64,000 bases of DNA from contig MARA01000006.1 in the NCBI GenBank assembly GCA_001792895.1, forward strand, positions 248,001 through 312,000, in the 5' to 3' direction. Source of the stretch: Lentinus brumalis (taxonomy: Eukaryota > Basidiomycota > Agaricomycetes > Polyporales > Polyporaceae). Of the stretch, positions 49,467 to 61,337 are shown one piece after another (the first letter of the stretch is position 1; every line of letters begins with the position of its first letter). The position numbers were made by a program, and so were the translations under genes. The notes under the pieces are model-generated. The model worked only from the letters and a program-made list of their open reading frames with translations, was not told where the DNA came from and ran no database searches.

Positions 49467-50513
49467 TCACTCCCAGTCTTCCACTTGCGGCTTCGGAACA
49501 GTCTCCGGGTTGTCCAAGTTATACGCCCGCACCTCATGGCTAGTCAGGGCGACGAAGTTGCCCGCCTCTTTGGCGTTCTTGCAAGGGACCGTGACCCATT
49601 GCCAAACACGGACCTGGGCCTGCAGGCAATACCAGAACCTGCCGATGAAGTTGGGCATAGGCGTCGCGTACTTCTTGCTACCTGCTTCGCCTGCCTAGAA
49701 GAGATGTCAGAGGAAACGAAGCTGAGGGATCGACGGGTAGCACACCTTCCGGGTAGTGTGGGCCTTGACCCAACAGCGAGTACCCTTGGAAACTGTGATT
49801 GTGTCCCGCGGAGTAGGTCCGTATGGGAACTCGATGTCCACGAGCGTGTAGACCTTGTTGGTGGATAGATCAATACGACTATACTTACTATGATGAGATG
49901 TACGGCTTACCACGCTTCCCTCTGGGTATCTCTCCCCGGACATGTCAGGCTGGCCGTCCCGTTGCCGAGCCAGTTGCTTGTGAGAGATAGAGCGCTCGAA
50001 GTTGTAAGAGTCAATTTGGACGCGGCGAGGAACCAGAACGCGCTTCTCGAACTTGTAAAGCGTGTCGGCATCCGTTTCCGTCCACTGGGTCGACTGGCCC
50101 TCCCTCTACATGAGCCCGTGGTTAGCAAAGCAACAACGACGGCGCGGGACGATATGAACCGGACGTACCACAGTATCGCTCTTGGGGAGAGCCATGTAAC
50201 CAGTGATCTTCACGATCTGTCCCGCACGGAATTCCTGATTGACGTCGGTCAACAGGCGCACGAGCTGGCCCGCCTGAGTTCAACACCGGGGTCTTCAGCC
50301 GTCGTGAACAGAGATGGGGAACGCAACACCGCTTACTCTGAACATCAGCTGCGATGGAAGACGAGGCTCCGGAGTCCTGGGATCGTTACCGGCTCGGGCG
50401 GCGGTAACAGGAAGCGCATATTGGCTAGTCGCATGCCGATTATTTCCCTGGAAGGGGACAGCGGGACGGCCTCGCTGGGAGGGCTGGGTGGGGTGGGTCC
50501 GAGGGTCTGTCAT
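49467..50513 (-). CDS. Uncharacterised protein X1 (paralogue of X2)
   Basis: Not a family I recognise. Minus-strand start MTDPRTHPTQPSQRGRPAVP gives a Pro/Arg-rich first exon. Next come AGQLVRLLTDVNQEFRAGQI, VKITGYMALPKSDTV; REGQSTQWTETDADTLYKFE, RSISHKQLARQRDGQPDMSG; and the best-conserved-looking part, VYTLVDIEFPYGPTPRDTIT, VSKGTRCWVKAHTTRK. The last exon reads NFIGRFWYCLQAQVRVWQWV, NFVALTSHEVRAYNL and ends VEDWE. About 270-290 residues, no signal peptide or TM segment. Alternating hydrophobic/charged strands suggest a beta-rich fold. A TATATAA motif lies 92 nt upstream. It is convergent with PNS1, and the same arrangement recurs around X2. Confidence 0.62.
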
Positions 50514-50604
50514 AGCGAGAAGGGCGAGCGCGATTTTGGAGAGACCGGCGATGGGAAACTGGTGATGAGAGGCCTGGGGACAGGGAGATCATTCGCTGGA
50601 CACA

Positions 50605-50612
50605 TTATATAC
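50605..50612 (-). promoter_or_regulatory. Candidate TATA box (GTATATAA) for X1
   Basis: On the minus strand, about 92 nt before the ATG at 50513. It supports X1 as a transcribed gene with this start. Confidence 0.45.
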
Positions 50613-50963
50613 CCTCCACGACTGGATGTCGCCGCTGAGTTGCGGCTTGCTGCGGCGAACCTTTGGAGGAGGCCGCGCTCATGCGTGGACTTCTTGCCTG
50701 GAGCGCGCAAGAAGTACCTCCGCAGAACAAAGGACCCTAATACACCTCGCACGAGGCAAGCAACCTCATTAGGAATCTAGATCAGTAATTGTGAGTCAGA
50801 CAGACGAAAACGGTGCAAGTGCATCGGAATATGTACCATCTACAGTTTCCGTGCTTCTGGATGGTCGCGCTCATGTTGGCTTCTGATCCTTCCTCCGGCG
50901 TGTTCCACATTCCGTAGCGAAAGCATGCGAGTCATAGCAATTCACGTACTCTACGAAAGGTGT

Positions 50964-52529
50964 TCAAATATTGAGCAGACGACGCAGCGGGATGATAACC
51001 CTGAACCCAATTGAAAAGGAGAGCATCCAATCTAGTGCCCGTGTCCACCAGGAAGGTGGTGGCGTACGATGTACGCCGTAGATCGCAAGCGATTCTGGAG
51101 GCAATTTCGACCAATAGATGTCCGCATCAAACATCGGTGCAAAGCCGACTTGCAGCACTACGTGGGCGTCCAGCGTTTTTCCAGGAAGTGATGCCGTTGT
51201 ATCCCGGAAGAACTGCAGAGCTTCTTGAGCTGTGAATCGCTTCTCCGTGTTTGGTGTAGTCATTCTATCGAACAGAGCCGCAAGCGAGGGTGCGAACGGG
51301 GCCACTTCCTATGCGCGAGACGTTCAGCACGGCGTCATCAAAGGTGGAGAAAGAGGCTTACCGAGAAGTGGAACCGAAAGACATTCCCTAGCATCGCGAC
51401 GTCGAAGGCAAATGGATTGTACGTCGGCTCTCCAGACGCACAATCCTCCGGTCGGTATATCTCGGCTCCGAAGGTGGACTCAGATGCTGGGCGCCGACAA
51501 TTCCTGAGGGAACACTCTTGCGGCAGTTGTATAGACTGGTCGTAGTCCATCAGCGCGTAGAAGACCTCATCGCCAACCCGATGCTGGCGCAAGTCTTCCT
51601 TAAGCAGGTCTCGGTCATGATCGACTCGATAGCGGTTGATGACCATGTTGTAGTCGCAGATATCCTATGGTAAGTTAGTGCCCGTATCATGCCGTGATGC
51701 GTATCGTACACTCACACGATGGGCGATTCGACGATTGTGCAAGAATGTCAATCCCTGAGGATGAGCAGTGAGATTCAGAGCAGGACGTCGATGTAAGGGT
51801 CAACGTACCCGCAAGATGCACTCCATGAACTGCATCACTTCTCTGACGGTGGCCAAATCTTCAATGTACACGGGGTTGCCCCACCTTGCGTACTAGAACA
51901 TTAGTATGGATGACATGAAGCACCATTTCAACTCACATGGGCATGGCGACGATGACATAGCCATGAGGCGTGTCGAGTATGCGGACTGGAGGAAGAACAC
52001 ATGGAAAGGTTTTCGAGTCCGAAAAGTCGGAGCACTCAAGCAAGTCCTTGAAGATCGCACATTCAGCGCTGTCCTTGTCGACAAGTTTGAGCATGAGATC
52101 TCGCCCGAACATATCCCGAGCAGGAGCAAGTCTATCCTACAACGCGCGGGTCAAAACCGGAACGCCAATTGTACGCAGTAACATACCATCGTATTGTACT
52201 CATTCGGTGCAGTGTTCAAGGCGTGTGTGTCAACAGCGAAGGGCAACTGGGCGGGGGGCGCATGAACCACGGGAGTGCGCCAGCACTTGGGCCGCCAAGC
52301 TACCTTTGGGACAACTAGCTCATATAGTTCAACTCCTTCGTTAGCCAGCCAGGGCCGACACTGATCCCAAAAATCATTAAGCTGATACGGAGTGGGCACT
52401 CCGTCCCTTCCGAATTCGGCGACGCTGACATGCGGGATCTGGGGAGGGTGAGTGTCACTGTCAATAGGCGATTGCATAACGTCCAGGCATATGGAAACGC
52501 ACATCTGGGATAAATGCGCCTTCTCTCAT
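50964..52529 (-). CDS. Kinase-like gene A (divergent protein kinase, tandem cluster)
   Basis: First of five head-to-tail minus-strand paralogues. A short first exon (MREGAFIPD) joins IPHVSVAEFGRDGVPTPYQL and NDFWDQCRPWLANEGVELYE. The kinase core follows: FGRDLMLKLVDKDSAECAIF (beta-3 Lys in LMLKLV), FPCVLPPVRILDTPHGYVIV, then DICDYNMVINRYR after an intron, which completes HRD-x4-N. The DFG position reads ALMDYDQSIQLP, so Asp is kept but Gly is not. A conserved YNPFAFDVAMLGN helix and a C-terminal MTTPNTEKRFTAQEALQFFR block follow, ending RVIIPLRRLLNI. About 400 residues and seven exons, no break seen. No signal peptide. It groups with D and E by sequence. Such families are common in Agaricomycetes and unstudied; activity is uncertain. 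Confidence 0.7.
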
Positions 52530-52801
52530 TATGATGCTCACACTGCGCCAGTGGGAGGTGTTTGCGCGCGGTGTCAAGGTGTTACCTGGGTGTTTCAAGC
52601 GAACCGTGAAGCGCACCGCGGTTCAACTTCAACTCTGGAAACCACGGTCACGTGACATGCACGCACACGTGCTCCCGAGTGACGAGTCCGACTCCCCTGC
52701 CGTGGTGGTCGTCCGCCGCGTCCCTCGCTGCTGCACGCACCGGCCCCGCGAGCATCAGCGACATGAGAGCAGGCTGCAAGTATTTCAAGACGGAGGTCGC
52801 G

Positions 52802-54427
52802 TTAAATTCGCAACTTGCGACGTATATACAGCAGCGCAGTTCCAGCAGGGCGGTATCGCAAAATATAGTCCATAACCTTGTATCGCAGCGGCATCGGCGG
52901 TGTCCTGTACTTTGCCCAGACTGTGGCGAGTTCTGGGGGCAACAGGGACCAATACCGTTCCGTATCTTCGAGTTCCAAGCTGGCGTTCAGGACGGCGGCA
53001 TGTTCAAGTACGTGCGCTGGCAATCCCTGCACCATTTGGTCGAAGTACGCAAGCGCTTCAGAGGCACTGAGGCGGTCACATACCACATGTGTCGTCATGT
53101 TGTCGAATAAGAGGACAATCTCCGGTATGTTGCCGACAATCGCCTACGACACTCGAATGAGAAATCATGCTTCAGTGCACACTCAACACTGGACTCACCG
53201 CGAATTTCGAGCGAAACATGTTCCCAAGACAAGCAACGTCGTATGCGAACGGGTCATAGTCGTATTCCCCATAATTCAGGTCCAGAGGCCTAAACGGCGA
53301 GTATGAGAATATGTGGTCGTTCGTCACCAGACGGCACTCGCGCAGGCGCGTGTCTAGTGGGAACTGCACCGACATATTGAAGTCGAAGAGGCAGTAGAGA
53401 ATGCGATACGTTCGTCCGTGCTGAACCAGACGGTTTATGAACGCTGGCTCACCGCGTTCTCCAAGGGTGTAGAAGTTGCTCATAACGTTATGTCCGTCGA
53501 CGTCCTAGGGAGCAGGTGGAAACGAACCGTTAGTTGTTTGAGGCGCGACAGTATTAAGCATACGTACACGATGAGCCACTCGCCGGCTGTGTAGGAAGCT
53601 CAGTCCCTGCAGTGCGGATGAGTCCATGTCTAGCGCGTCGAACTGCGCCACTCACCTTCAACGTACAGTGCATGTATCGCACCACATGGCTAACGGTCTC
53701 AAAGTTGCGATAGGGATTGCAGTCATTCCAACTATGAGGAGTCGGATGAGCCGATATCCTCCGTGAGTAGATATGTGTCACCTACGTAGGCATCACAATG
53801 AACGAAAATTTGTATGGGGTATCCAGGATCGCCACGGGCGGGAGGACGCCCTGGAACTCCTGCCCAAACAATTCCTCGCATCCAATAAGGTCTTGGTATA
53901 TGCGATATTCGTCTGTGTACGTGTTGACCAGCTTAATCGTGACATCTCGGCCATGGCTATCTTGAGCCGGTGCACATTTGAGCTGGTAAATCCGTCAATT
54001 GAATCTGACATGCATCGGATGGTTCACCACTCACATTCGGTGTCCTTGGCTGGAGAGCACCAGTCCGAGTCGCGTCATCAAACCAACGTTCTGCATAAGG
54101 TAATAGTGCAGCACAGGTGACCGTAGGAGGACACCATACTGAGTCGTACATATCTTCCCGTTTCTGCAACGCGTGCAAATGGAAACCACGAGCGGCAAGC
54201 CAACCCCGATAGGCTGACCAGAAAGACCGCATGTCACCCAGACTTGGGCAGTCATCCTCGCTATTGTAGAAGGAATTGACGTCTTGTAGTGGAATCTAAC
54301 ATCGCGTCAGCCTTGATACTCATGCAGGTGAAGTCGTACTACCCACATCTGGCAGAGTCCAACCGGTCGCTCCTGGGAGTTGAATGCCATCCGCGTCGAG
54401 GGGATCGACTTGGTCGCTACTCGTCAT
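52802..54427 (-). CDS. Kinase-like gene B (divergent protein kinase, tandem cluster)
   Basis: Start MTSSDQVDPLDADGIQLPGA at 54427; the exon ends WTLPD and a splice gives PLQDVNSFYNSEDDC, MRSFWSAYRGWLAARGFHLH. The core has GRDVTIKLVNTYTDEYRIYQ (beta-3 Lys), FQGVLPPVAILDTPYKFSFI, DVDGHNVMSNFYTL (HRD-x4-N after splicing), and YCLFDFNMSVQFPLDTRLRE, with DFN for DFG. Then YDYDPFAYDVACLGNMFRSK, and a C-terminal domain with DNMTTHVVCDRLSASEALAY and ATVWAKYRTPP, ending LLYIRRKLRI. The frame is intact through all exons. It is the closest relative of C, not of its neighbour A. Confidence 0.7.
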
Positions 54428-54824
54428 CTCGTATAAACTTGTCCTCTGAAGTGCAACAGATCCCTTTCTGGGTTGAAAGGGAGCCGTATCAGGGTAAGTA
54501 TGCGAGGCTTAAGGCGTCCCTCTCCGATAGCTTCAACATGCGCGTCTCGACATACATAGCCACAATCCTCCGAAGGTGCCACCCTCAGGCTGGGAGTCCG
54601 AGTCTTTGCCAGTGCTCCCAATTACCGGCACCCTTTGGATCCCCGCCACTGCGCCCCGAGAAACAATACTCCAGCTCCGGCTGCGCCTCGCATGCCAAGC
54701 AACTCCCCCCTGGCAGCACTATTTGGGCCGCTATACTACTGACCTGTGGGCCGACTTTCTCAGACAGGTCAAAGCGACTACTGAGAGTACTGCAGATTCA
54801 GCCAAGGTAGCCAAGGTCTGTACT
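54428..54824. other. Spacer between kinase B and the PNS1 relic
   Basis: Nearly 400 bp without coding signal. Weak resemblance to more upstream PNS1 sequence around 54690-54740 is possible but not convincing. Confidence 0.35.
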
Positions 54825-55387
54825 GTCGTCAACGACTCCCTAGTTAGATCGAGAACGTCCTACGCCGCAGCCCTACAGTGCATCCCTGATCCTCCCAACC
54901 AGCCGACGCCATCGGCCTGTTGTATCCGGGCACCTCGAGAGTGCGTTTCCCAGGCTCCGTTGTCTACTACTAGTATCTCTCCGACCACAGTCTCTTCTCT
55001 CAGAAACGCACTCTTCGTACTAGTACAGCGCTGACGGCCAGAGCCCATTAAATTGCTAGGTCTTTCCTGACTATCGCTCCCCGCTCACCACGCGGCTCTC
55101 ACGCAATCCTCCGCCGCGCATCGAGGCCATCCTTTCCACTGTGTGAGTTTTGGATCGCATATCAAAGCCTGAGGCCTCCACTCGCTGACTAGCTGCACGC
55201 AGTCTCGTCGGCCTGGGGACGATCCGCAAGTGCTCGCTGTCCGTGCCCCGGCGGCGTTGTTCACGAATCGCAGTACATTGTCTTTCTTTCTCGCCAAATA
55301 GGCGGCCCGTTTTTTACCACGAGCTCTACGCCACAGTTGATTGCGTCGGCCTATCCTGATGTCGTTCGAGGGATCTCGCGGGTGTAA
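54825..55387 (+). pseudogene. PNS1: Decayed copy of the PNS1 3' end
   Basis: The DNA follows PNS1 from about 48575 to 49187, introns included: the GTCAACGACTCCCT start, the ATCGGCCTGTTGT stretch, the exon remnants of the SLTLSSAIEAG region, the intron boundaries, and the final exon coding LIASAYPDVVRG before a TAA. Substitutions and indels have destroyed the exons. It also lacks the same G in the G-run (55214-55217) that breaks PNS1. No promoter or 5' part is present, so it is a partial segmental duplicate and not a retrocopy. Confidence 0.8.
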
Positions 55388-55688
55388 CAATATTCTGTTT
55401 ATGCGTCGTGTAATCGTTTGTGTCTCCTGGGATTCAAAAACTTTATCTGCACGTAGCAGATACAATTGCATAACGGCTAGGTTGCTCTCGTGCTTCAGTG
55501 GCTCACCGATGGATTCGACGTTACGTTAAGTATTACCAGCGTTCACATGTCCCGCCCTCAAGACGTAGTATGGTTCGCTTGTCATGGTATTGCAAAGCAT
55601 TGCAGGCATCGATCACATTCACAGCTAACTCTTCGCCGTCTCGAGTAATAATCGTACATGAAGGCATCCGAGAGTATGGTGGCCTCGT

Positions 55689-56724
55689 TTAAATGGAGGA
55701 TACGCTACCAAGGCCGGGGAATGTAACGCCGGCCTTCCTGTGGGAGACCAAAGCACGCGTCTTCCGACCCGCCGTCTGGCCGATATGGGTTTTCTCTGTG
55801 GCCATTTCCGCTGGGGTCAAGTGCGCAAGATGAGAGATGGGAACGTGCCAATCGCAGGCGACCCAGACATGTTCAGTCTCAAGCATTGTGAACTCCACGA
55901 CGTAGGTTGAGATGGAAAGGGTGCGGGCGCTGGTGCCAGTAGTGCCGCCGCCTCGGCCCGAGAGGACCACACCCTATGAAGTCGTGCTAGTGAGCATCGC
56001 ACATACCCCAGCAACTGAGCCAGGAGGTTCGCACCGTAGGAGTCTCGCAATTGAGCACGATCCCTTCCGTCTTGTCAGGAATGGGATACCTTTTACCCCA
56101 GGAACGGGGTAAGCAGGATAGGTGGCCGTCGTATAGTCCTTGGCACCCTTAGCCAAAACTTTGACCTGGTACCCGCAACGCACCGTCAATCAATGGTGCG
56201 GACAGAAAACTGAGCATGAAACATTCAGTACACACCCTGCTCTTCAGCTCCCATTGCTTTTCACCGACTTTGTTGGTGTTAGGGTCGACGAGATGAGCGT
56301 GCTGGATCGAGCCGCCCTCCAGTGTTCGGACAGCGACTGCAGTTTCTCGCACTGTCCACTTGTATATCTTCACTGAGGCGATACTGTTCATGTTGACGTT
56401 CTCCATACGCTGCCCTGGCTGCTACAGACCGATGTTATAGAGTTAGCGGCTCGCAAGGTGCAGGTCGGGAGAATAGGTCAGCTCACCTTGGGCGGACTAT
56501 AATGAATATCCATCCGAACGTCGTCAGATAAGCTGACAATATCACCCGCCTTGAAGGAGTGGGGGACATGCTCGCGTGTCAACTTCATGAGTTGGAACGG
56601 CTGTGATGGAAATCTCAGTGCGGAGTGTGTGAGATGAAATAGATGCGTTGCCTACTTCAACGCTGAGCTCTTTCCAGAGGGGATTCTCGGTGTCGTGTTT
56701 TTTCGGAGGGCGAGGGACTTGCAT
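55689..56724 (-). CDS. Uncharacterised protein X2 (paralogue of X1)
   Basis: Start MQVPRPPKKHDTENPLWKEL; a spliced exon gives PFQLMKLTREHVPHSFKAGD, IVSLSDDVRMDIHYSPPK, alignable with the X1 part QLVRLLTDVNQEFRAGQIVK. Next exon: PGQRMENVNMNSIASVKIYK, VRTLEGGSIQHAHLVDPNTN. Later exons (ALTVRCGYQVKVLAKGAKDY; STYVVEFTMLETEHVWVACD; ending FPGLGSVSSI) are less certain, since several in-frame stops must be removed by introns. The gene may be decaying. Same position relative to the PNS1 relic as X1 has to PNS1. Role unknown. Confidence 0.5.
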
Positions 56725-57122
56725 GTTGAGCGTGATGGCTGATGGTGCAGTGTCGCGTGTGTGAGAAGTAGAAGGGAGGCCCGGGGGAGAGACCTCGTCT
56801 GTACATCAGCAAAATGTGAGCCGTGAGTATTTGTAGGCCGCTGCCTGGAAGCATCTCAAGCGTGTGCACATATGCGCACGCCCTCCACACGCGTATTCGT
56901 TTCGAGTCATAGTAAGTCTCCGGAAAGGGACAAGGGCCAGTATAGTAGTAGCGACTGATTAGGTGAAGGTGATTCACACGAGAACTTCCACAGACTGACC
57001 ACTTACTCTTTCGAGGCAGCGCTCAGATCTCCTATCGCCGACCAGATTGATCTTCCGAATCAAGTACATATGCCCAGTATTTCTGGCAATCGCGATGCGA
57101 AGGGACAAATGCCACAGACGCA

Positions 57123-58723
57123 CTAGAATCGCAGCTTGCGGCGTATATAGAGCAACATAGTCTGACCAAAGCGGTATTCTAAAATATAGTCCAAAAGCGC
57201 GTACCATAGAGGCGCGGGCGGCGTCCTGTACTTCGCCCAGGCTACCGCGAGCTCCGCTGGTACAAGGGACCAATACCTCTCAGCATCCCCGTAATTCAAA
57301 GTGGGTTTCAGGATGATGTTCATGTCAAGTACGCGGTCGGGTAGTCGCTTGACCGTTTGGTGAAGGCATGCAAACGCCTCAGATGCGCTGAGGCGGTCCT
57401 GTATAACGTATGTCGTCATCTTCTCGAATAAGAGGGCAAACTCCGGAACATTGTGCACAATTGTCTGTAAGAGATGGATGAGCAAGCATTCGTCATCAGA
57501 CCTGTAGCATGATACCCACCGCGAATTGTGCGCGAAAAATGTTCCCGAGACAGGCAACATCGTATGCGAACGGATCATAGTCGTAGGCTCCAAAGCACAC
57601 GTCCCAAGGAACATACGCCGAGCCCGTAAAGGTGCAGTTCTCCGACACAAGCCGACACTCATGCAGGGGCGTGTTCAACGGGAACTGCACCGACAAATTG
57701 AAATCGAAGAGACAGTACAAGACGCGCGAGGTTCGTCTGTGTTCGGCCAGACGGGTCGGGAATGCGTCAGAAGGTCGCCAGAGGGTATAGATGTTGTTCA
57801 TGATGTTCTGTTGATCGATGTCCTAAGGCCTGGTCGTCAGTACATTGATTTAGCGTGGCGATATCGGGCTCGACGTACACGATGAGCCACGCGCCGGCTG
57901 TGCAGGAACCTCAAGCCCTACGACACACGTGAGTCCATATCCAGCGCGTCGAACTTCATGCCCTACCCACCTTCAACATGCAGTACATGAACCGCACCAC
58001 CTGTCCTACGGTCTCAAAGTCGCCCAAAGGATTGTAGTTACCCCAGCTACAAGGCCCGGTCGGTCAGCGGGTAGCTTGCGCGCACAGATGTCACTTACGT
58101 AGGCATGACAATGAACGAGAATCTGTACGGGGTATCCAAGATTGCGACGGGGGGAGAACACCCTGGAAGTCCTGTCCGAACAGCTCGTCGCATCGCAGGA
58201 GGTCCTGGTAAATGCCATATTCGTGTGTGTACGTATTGACCAACTTGATGGTGACGTCTCGGCCATGGCTGTCTTGAGCCGGTGCACACTTGGACTTGTA
58301 ATGTGTCAGATGAATTGAACATCCGTCGGATGGTGCACCACTCACATACGGGAGCGGCACACACTCGCCAATTGCATCATGAGCGATACGTTCTGCGTAG
58401 GGCAACAACGCCGCACAAGTAGAGGTCGGAGGAGGATACCACATGTCCTCTCTCTCATACTCGCGTCGGTCCAATGCGTGAAGATAGAAGCCACGAGTGG
58501 CAAGCCAGTCTCGGTAGGCTGACCAGAACTGCCGCATTTCATACCAACACGGAAATCCGTCCTCTCTCTTGTGAAAAGAGTTAATGTCTTCTAGGGGTAG
58601 CTGGTAACGCACGGTCAGTATTGATACTCTGTTGTAGGATGGTATAACACGTACATCTGGCAGAGGCCACTTGGCAGCAGTCTCGTCGCCTACTAGCCGG
58701 TCAACTCGATCGCAATCTGCCAT
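57123..58723 (-). pseudogene. Kinase-like gene C with a 1-nt deletion
   Basis: Start MADCDRVDRLVGDETAAKWP; a splice gives LPLEDINSFHKREDGF and MRQFWSAYRDWLATRGFYLH. The core GRDVTIKLVNTYTHEYGIYQ and DFQGVLPP is followed by a shift: copy B continues VAILDTPYKFSFIVMP, while C in the same frame reads SQSWIPRTDSR and soon stops. The run of Cs (plus-strand Gs at 58149-58154) is one base short. After the break the family sequence returns in the other frame, through DIDQQNIMNNIYTL, LYCLFDFNLSVQFPLNTPLH, YDYDPFAYDVACLGNIFRAQ and a C-terminus ending LLYIRRKLRF. Only this one lesion was found, so it is recent or a homopolymer sequencing error. Closest to B. Confidence 0.7.
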
Positions 58724-59408
58724 GTTTCACTCCAGCAGTTCTGTATATCCATATAAAAAAACTGTTGACGTTTTGTGTTGCAACGTACCTGGAAGCTTGA
58801 TGTAAGGAAGGCGCAGACGTCGTACGAATATACACTGCGACCTTCAACATGCGCGCCTCAGGAGGCTTACGTGATTGTACAGCCACGATCTACTTACTAG
58901 GATCGCGACGCGCACTGGCAACGGTTGACCATGTTCTGCCTGTGTTCTGCTTTCGGGCGGCGTAAGTCATTGCGGTCGTACATGTCTCACACTATAGCAC
59001 GAATCTTGGCAAGTACTACGTTGACAAGGATCCCGCTATGTGCTCCCGGGCACTTATCGTGGCACTGGCATCTCTATCGGAGGCTACGCCGTCCGTCCGA
59101 CTTTGGTCAGCTATCATTCGTTTTGAGCTGCTCATACAGGGCCCGAGGCCTCAGGAGCCGGCGTACATAGGAATGGTCATGTTGGAATTCTGCCTAGATC
59201 TAGGCCCTTAGTACGCCTGCCACTGCCGTACAGGCCGCCGGCATTCTAGAAACACGACGGTGTACTGTGTGAACAGAATGTCCTTCCTCAGCTCAAGTCA
59301 GGGCCGGAAATAATTGACGAATGACATACGGCTCTAGTCTGTCTGGGCCCACCAATGACGCGATCATCCTCAAGGACCGCTCGCCAAGCTGCTGCTCGGA
59401 GATGGAGC
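58724..59408. other. Spacer between kinase-like genes C and D
   Basis: 685 bp with no convincing coding frame, RNA gene or repeat. The upstream region of C has a minus-strand TTTATATGG near 58750-58760. Confidence 0.45.
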
Positions 59409-60933
59409 TCATATGCCCAGCACGCAACGAGTGAAAACGATCAACTGGCAACATCTCGGAAAACCTATAAACCAATTCAGAAGATCGGACCATATAGAGC
59501 AAGGAGGGGCGCGGAAGTGTCCCCACGAAGCCTGGAGCTCAGGGGAAAGAGTTGACCAGTAGACGTCCGGGTCAACCCTTGCGCTCCAGTTGATAGACGG
59601 CTGCACGGTAGTCTCAAGCACGTCGAGGGGTAAATTTACCACCTGGGTATTAAAGAATTGCCATGCTTCTTGGGCCGTGAAACGCTGCGACAGTACGTGA
59701 GTAGTCATCCCATCGTACAATGCAGCGAGCGCAGGCACTGCAGGCACCGCTTCCTGCTCTCAATGATCAGATGTGCGATGCAAGTAACCAGTGAATGTTC
59801 ATACCACAAAGTGCACGCGAAAGAGGTTACCGAGCATCGCGACGTCGAATGCGAACGGGTTGTAATCCGGTTCGCCCAAGCAGACATCGTATGGCCGGTA
59901 CATGGTTGATCCACACATCGCTTCGTCGGCAGGACGGCGAAACTCCTTGAGAGAAGCGTTCGCAGGGTGCTGGATCGACTGGTCATAGTCCATAAGCGCA
60001 TAGAGGACGTCGCCACTGTCACGAAGTTGGCGTAGATCTTCACGCAGATGTTCTCGGGACTGATCCGGTCGATAGCAATCCACGACGATGTTGTGCTCCC
60101 ATATATCCTGCAAGCAGCTCAATCTAAGTTCTGGTGAGCGGGGAGAAGCGTCACTCATACTTACGCGGTGTGCAATCCGATTATCATGCAGAAACTTGAG
60201 TCCCTGGTCAAAGCTGTGATGAGCCTGGTGGGCTCGGAGTGCGACATGAAGTGAACTCACTCGAATCAGGCATTCCATGAACCTCAGTACTTGGCGTACA
60301 GTACGCATGTCTGTGATAAAGACCGGGCTGCCCCACAGCGGCATGGAGACGACAGCGTAGTTCTGCGGGGCGTCGATGATGGCAAGGGGCGGCAACACGC
60401 AGGGAAAATTGCGCGAATTGGAGAAAGAATCCAGTTGCCGAAGCAACGTCTCAAAAATGCGGTACTGGTGGCTATCCGTATCCACCAGTTTGAGCATGAC
60501 GTCCCTGCCAAGGGAGTCCTGGCCGCACGCGAGCCGGGGCTGTCGACCTCATCAGCGAGCAGCATGAAGTAGTAAAAGTCAGCGCGTACTGGTGTCTGAA
60601 AAAACCTGGAAGGGGTTTGATCCATTTGAAGACATCGTGCAAAGGGCAGCGGCGCTGCAGTGCTGACCGACGGTGTACACCACGCCTCGACTGGACATCG
60701 GTTTGTAGGAGTCGGCTCAGGGACACGCATATCATATAGAGTTTCACGCCTCTGTGCGCTAACCACAAGTCTATGCTGAGCCAAAATTGGTCCAACCCAT
60801 CTAAGTCACGGAAATGCTCAACCCTGTCGCATGGGATCTATCAACTCCATTAGCTCGGTGCTATCGAGAAGATGGCTGAGGTACTCACATTGGGAGGAGT
60901 CATCTCCGATACACCTAGACTACCTTGCGACAT
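59409..60933 (-). pseudogene. Kinase-like gene D with a 2-nt insertion
   Basis: Start MSQGSLGVSEMTPPN, then IPCDRVEHFRDLDGLDQFWL and DLWLAHRGVKLY. Here an extra AT (about 60731-60738) shifts the frame: E continues DLRLPEP, and D regains the family only in another frame (MRVPEPTPTNRCPVEAWCTP, VSTAAPLPFARCLQ). Downstream all is intact: DVMLKLVDTDSHQYRIFETL (beta-3 Lys), FPCVLPPLAIIDAPQNYAVV, SPVFITDMRTVRQVLRFMEC, IWEHNIVVDCYR (HRD-x4-N), ALMDYDQSIQHPANASLKEF (DYD for DFG), YNPFAFDVAMLGNLFRVHFV, a C-terminal YDGMTTHVLSQRFTAQEAWQ block, ending CVLGI. Very close to E, so this is a recent duplicate. Confidence 0.7.
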
Positions 60934-61337
60934 GGTCAATATTTCGAGATTTCCGGCCCGTTCGCGTAGTGTGGGGGAGGACAACGCGTAAGTAGTACCC
61001 AGCCTTGAAGTTGAACTGGGCAACACGATCACGTGATCCACACAGGTCGACTCGCATAAATCCGGTCAATGCTCCCCCTCCTCGTCCTCCACATTAAATA
61101 TTCGATAAATTGTGTCTCAAAGGTAGGATCCCTCATTAGTACTAATGGAACGTCTTCCGCCGCCCGGGACCTGCCGGCCTTGAGGCTAGATCTAGAAACG
61201 CAAAGTTCTCCAGAAGGCAACTTGAGGTCATGAGAAGTCAGACGGAGCCTATAGGGGACCACTCCCTGTAGATTGAAGCTAGAGTATAATATATAGAACA
61301 AGGAACTCCTTAATGATACTATGCGAGAATCCGGCGC
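60934..61337. other. Spacer between kinase-like genes D and E
   Basis: About 400 bp; no coding signal seen. Confidence 0.45.
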
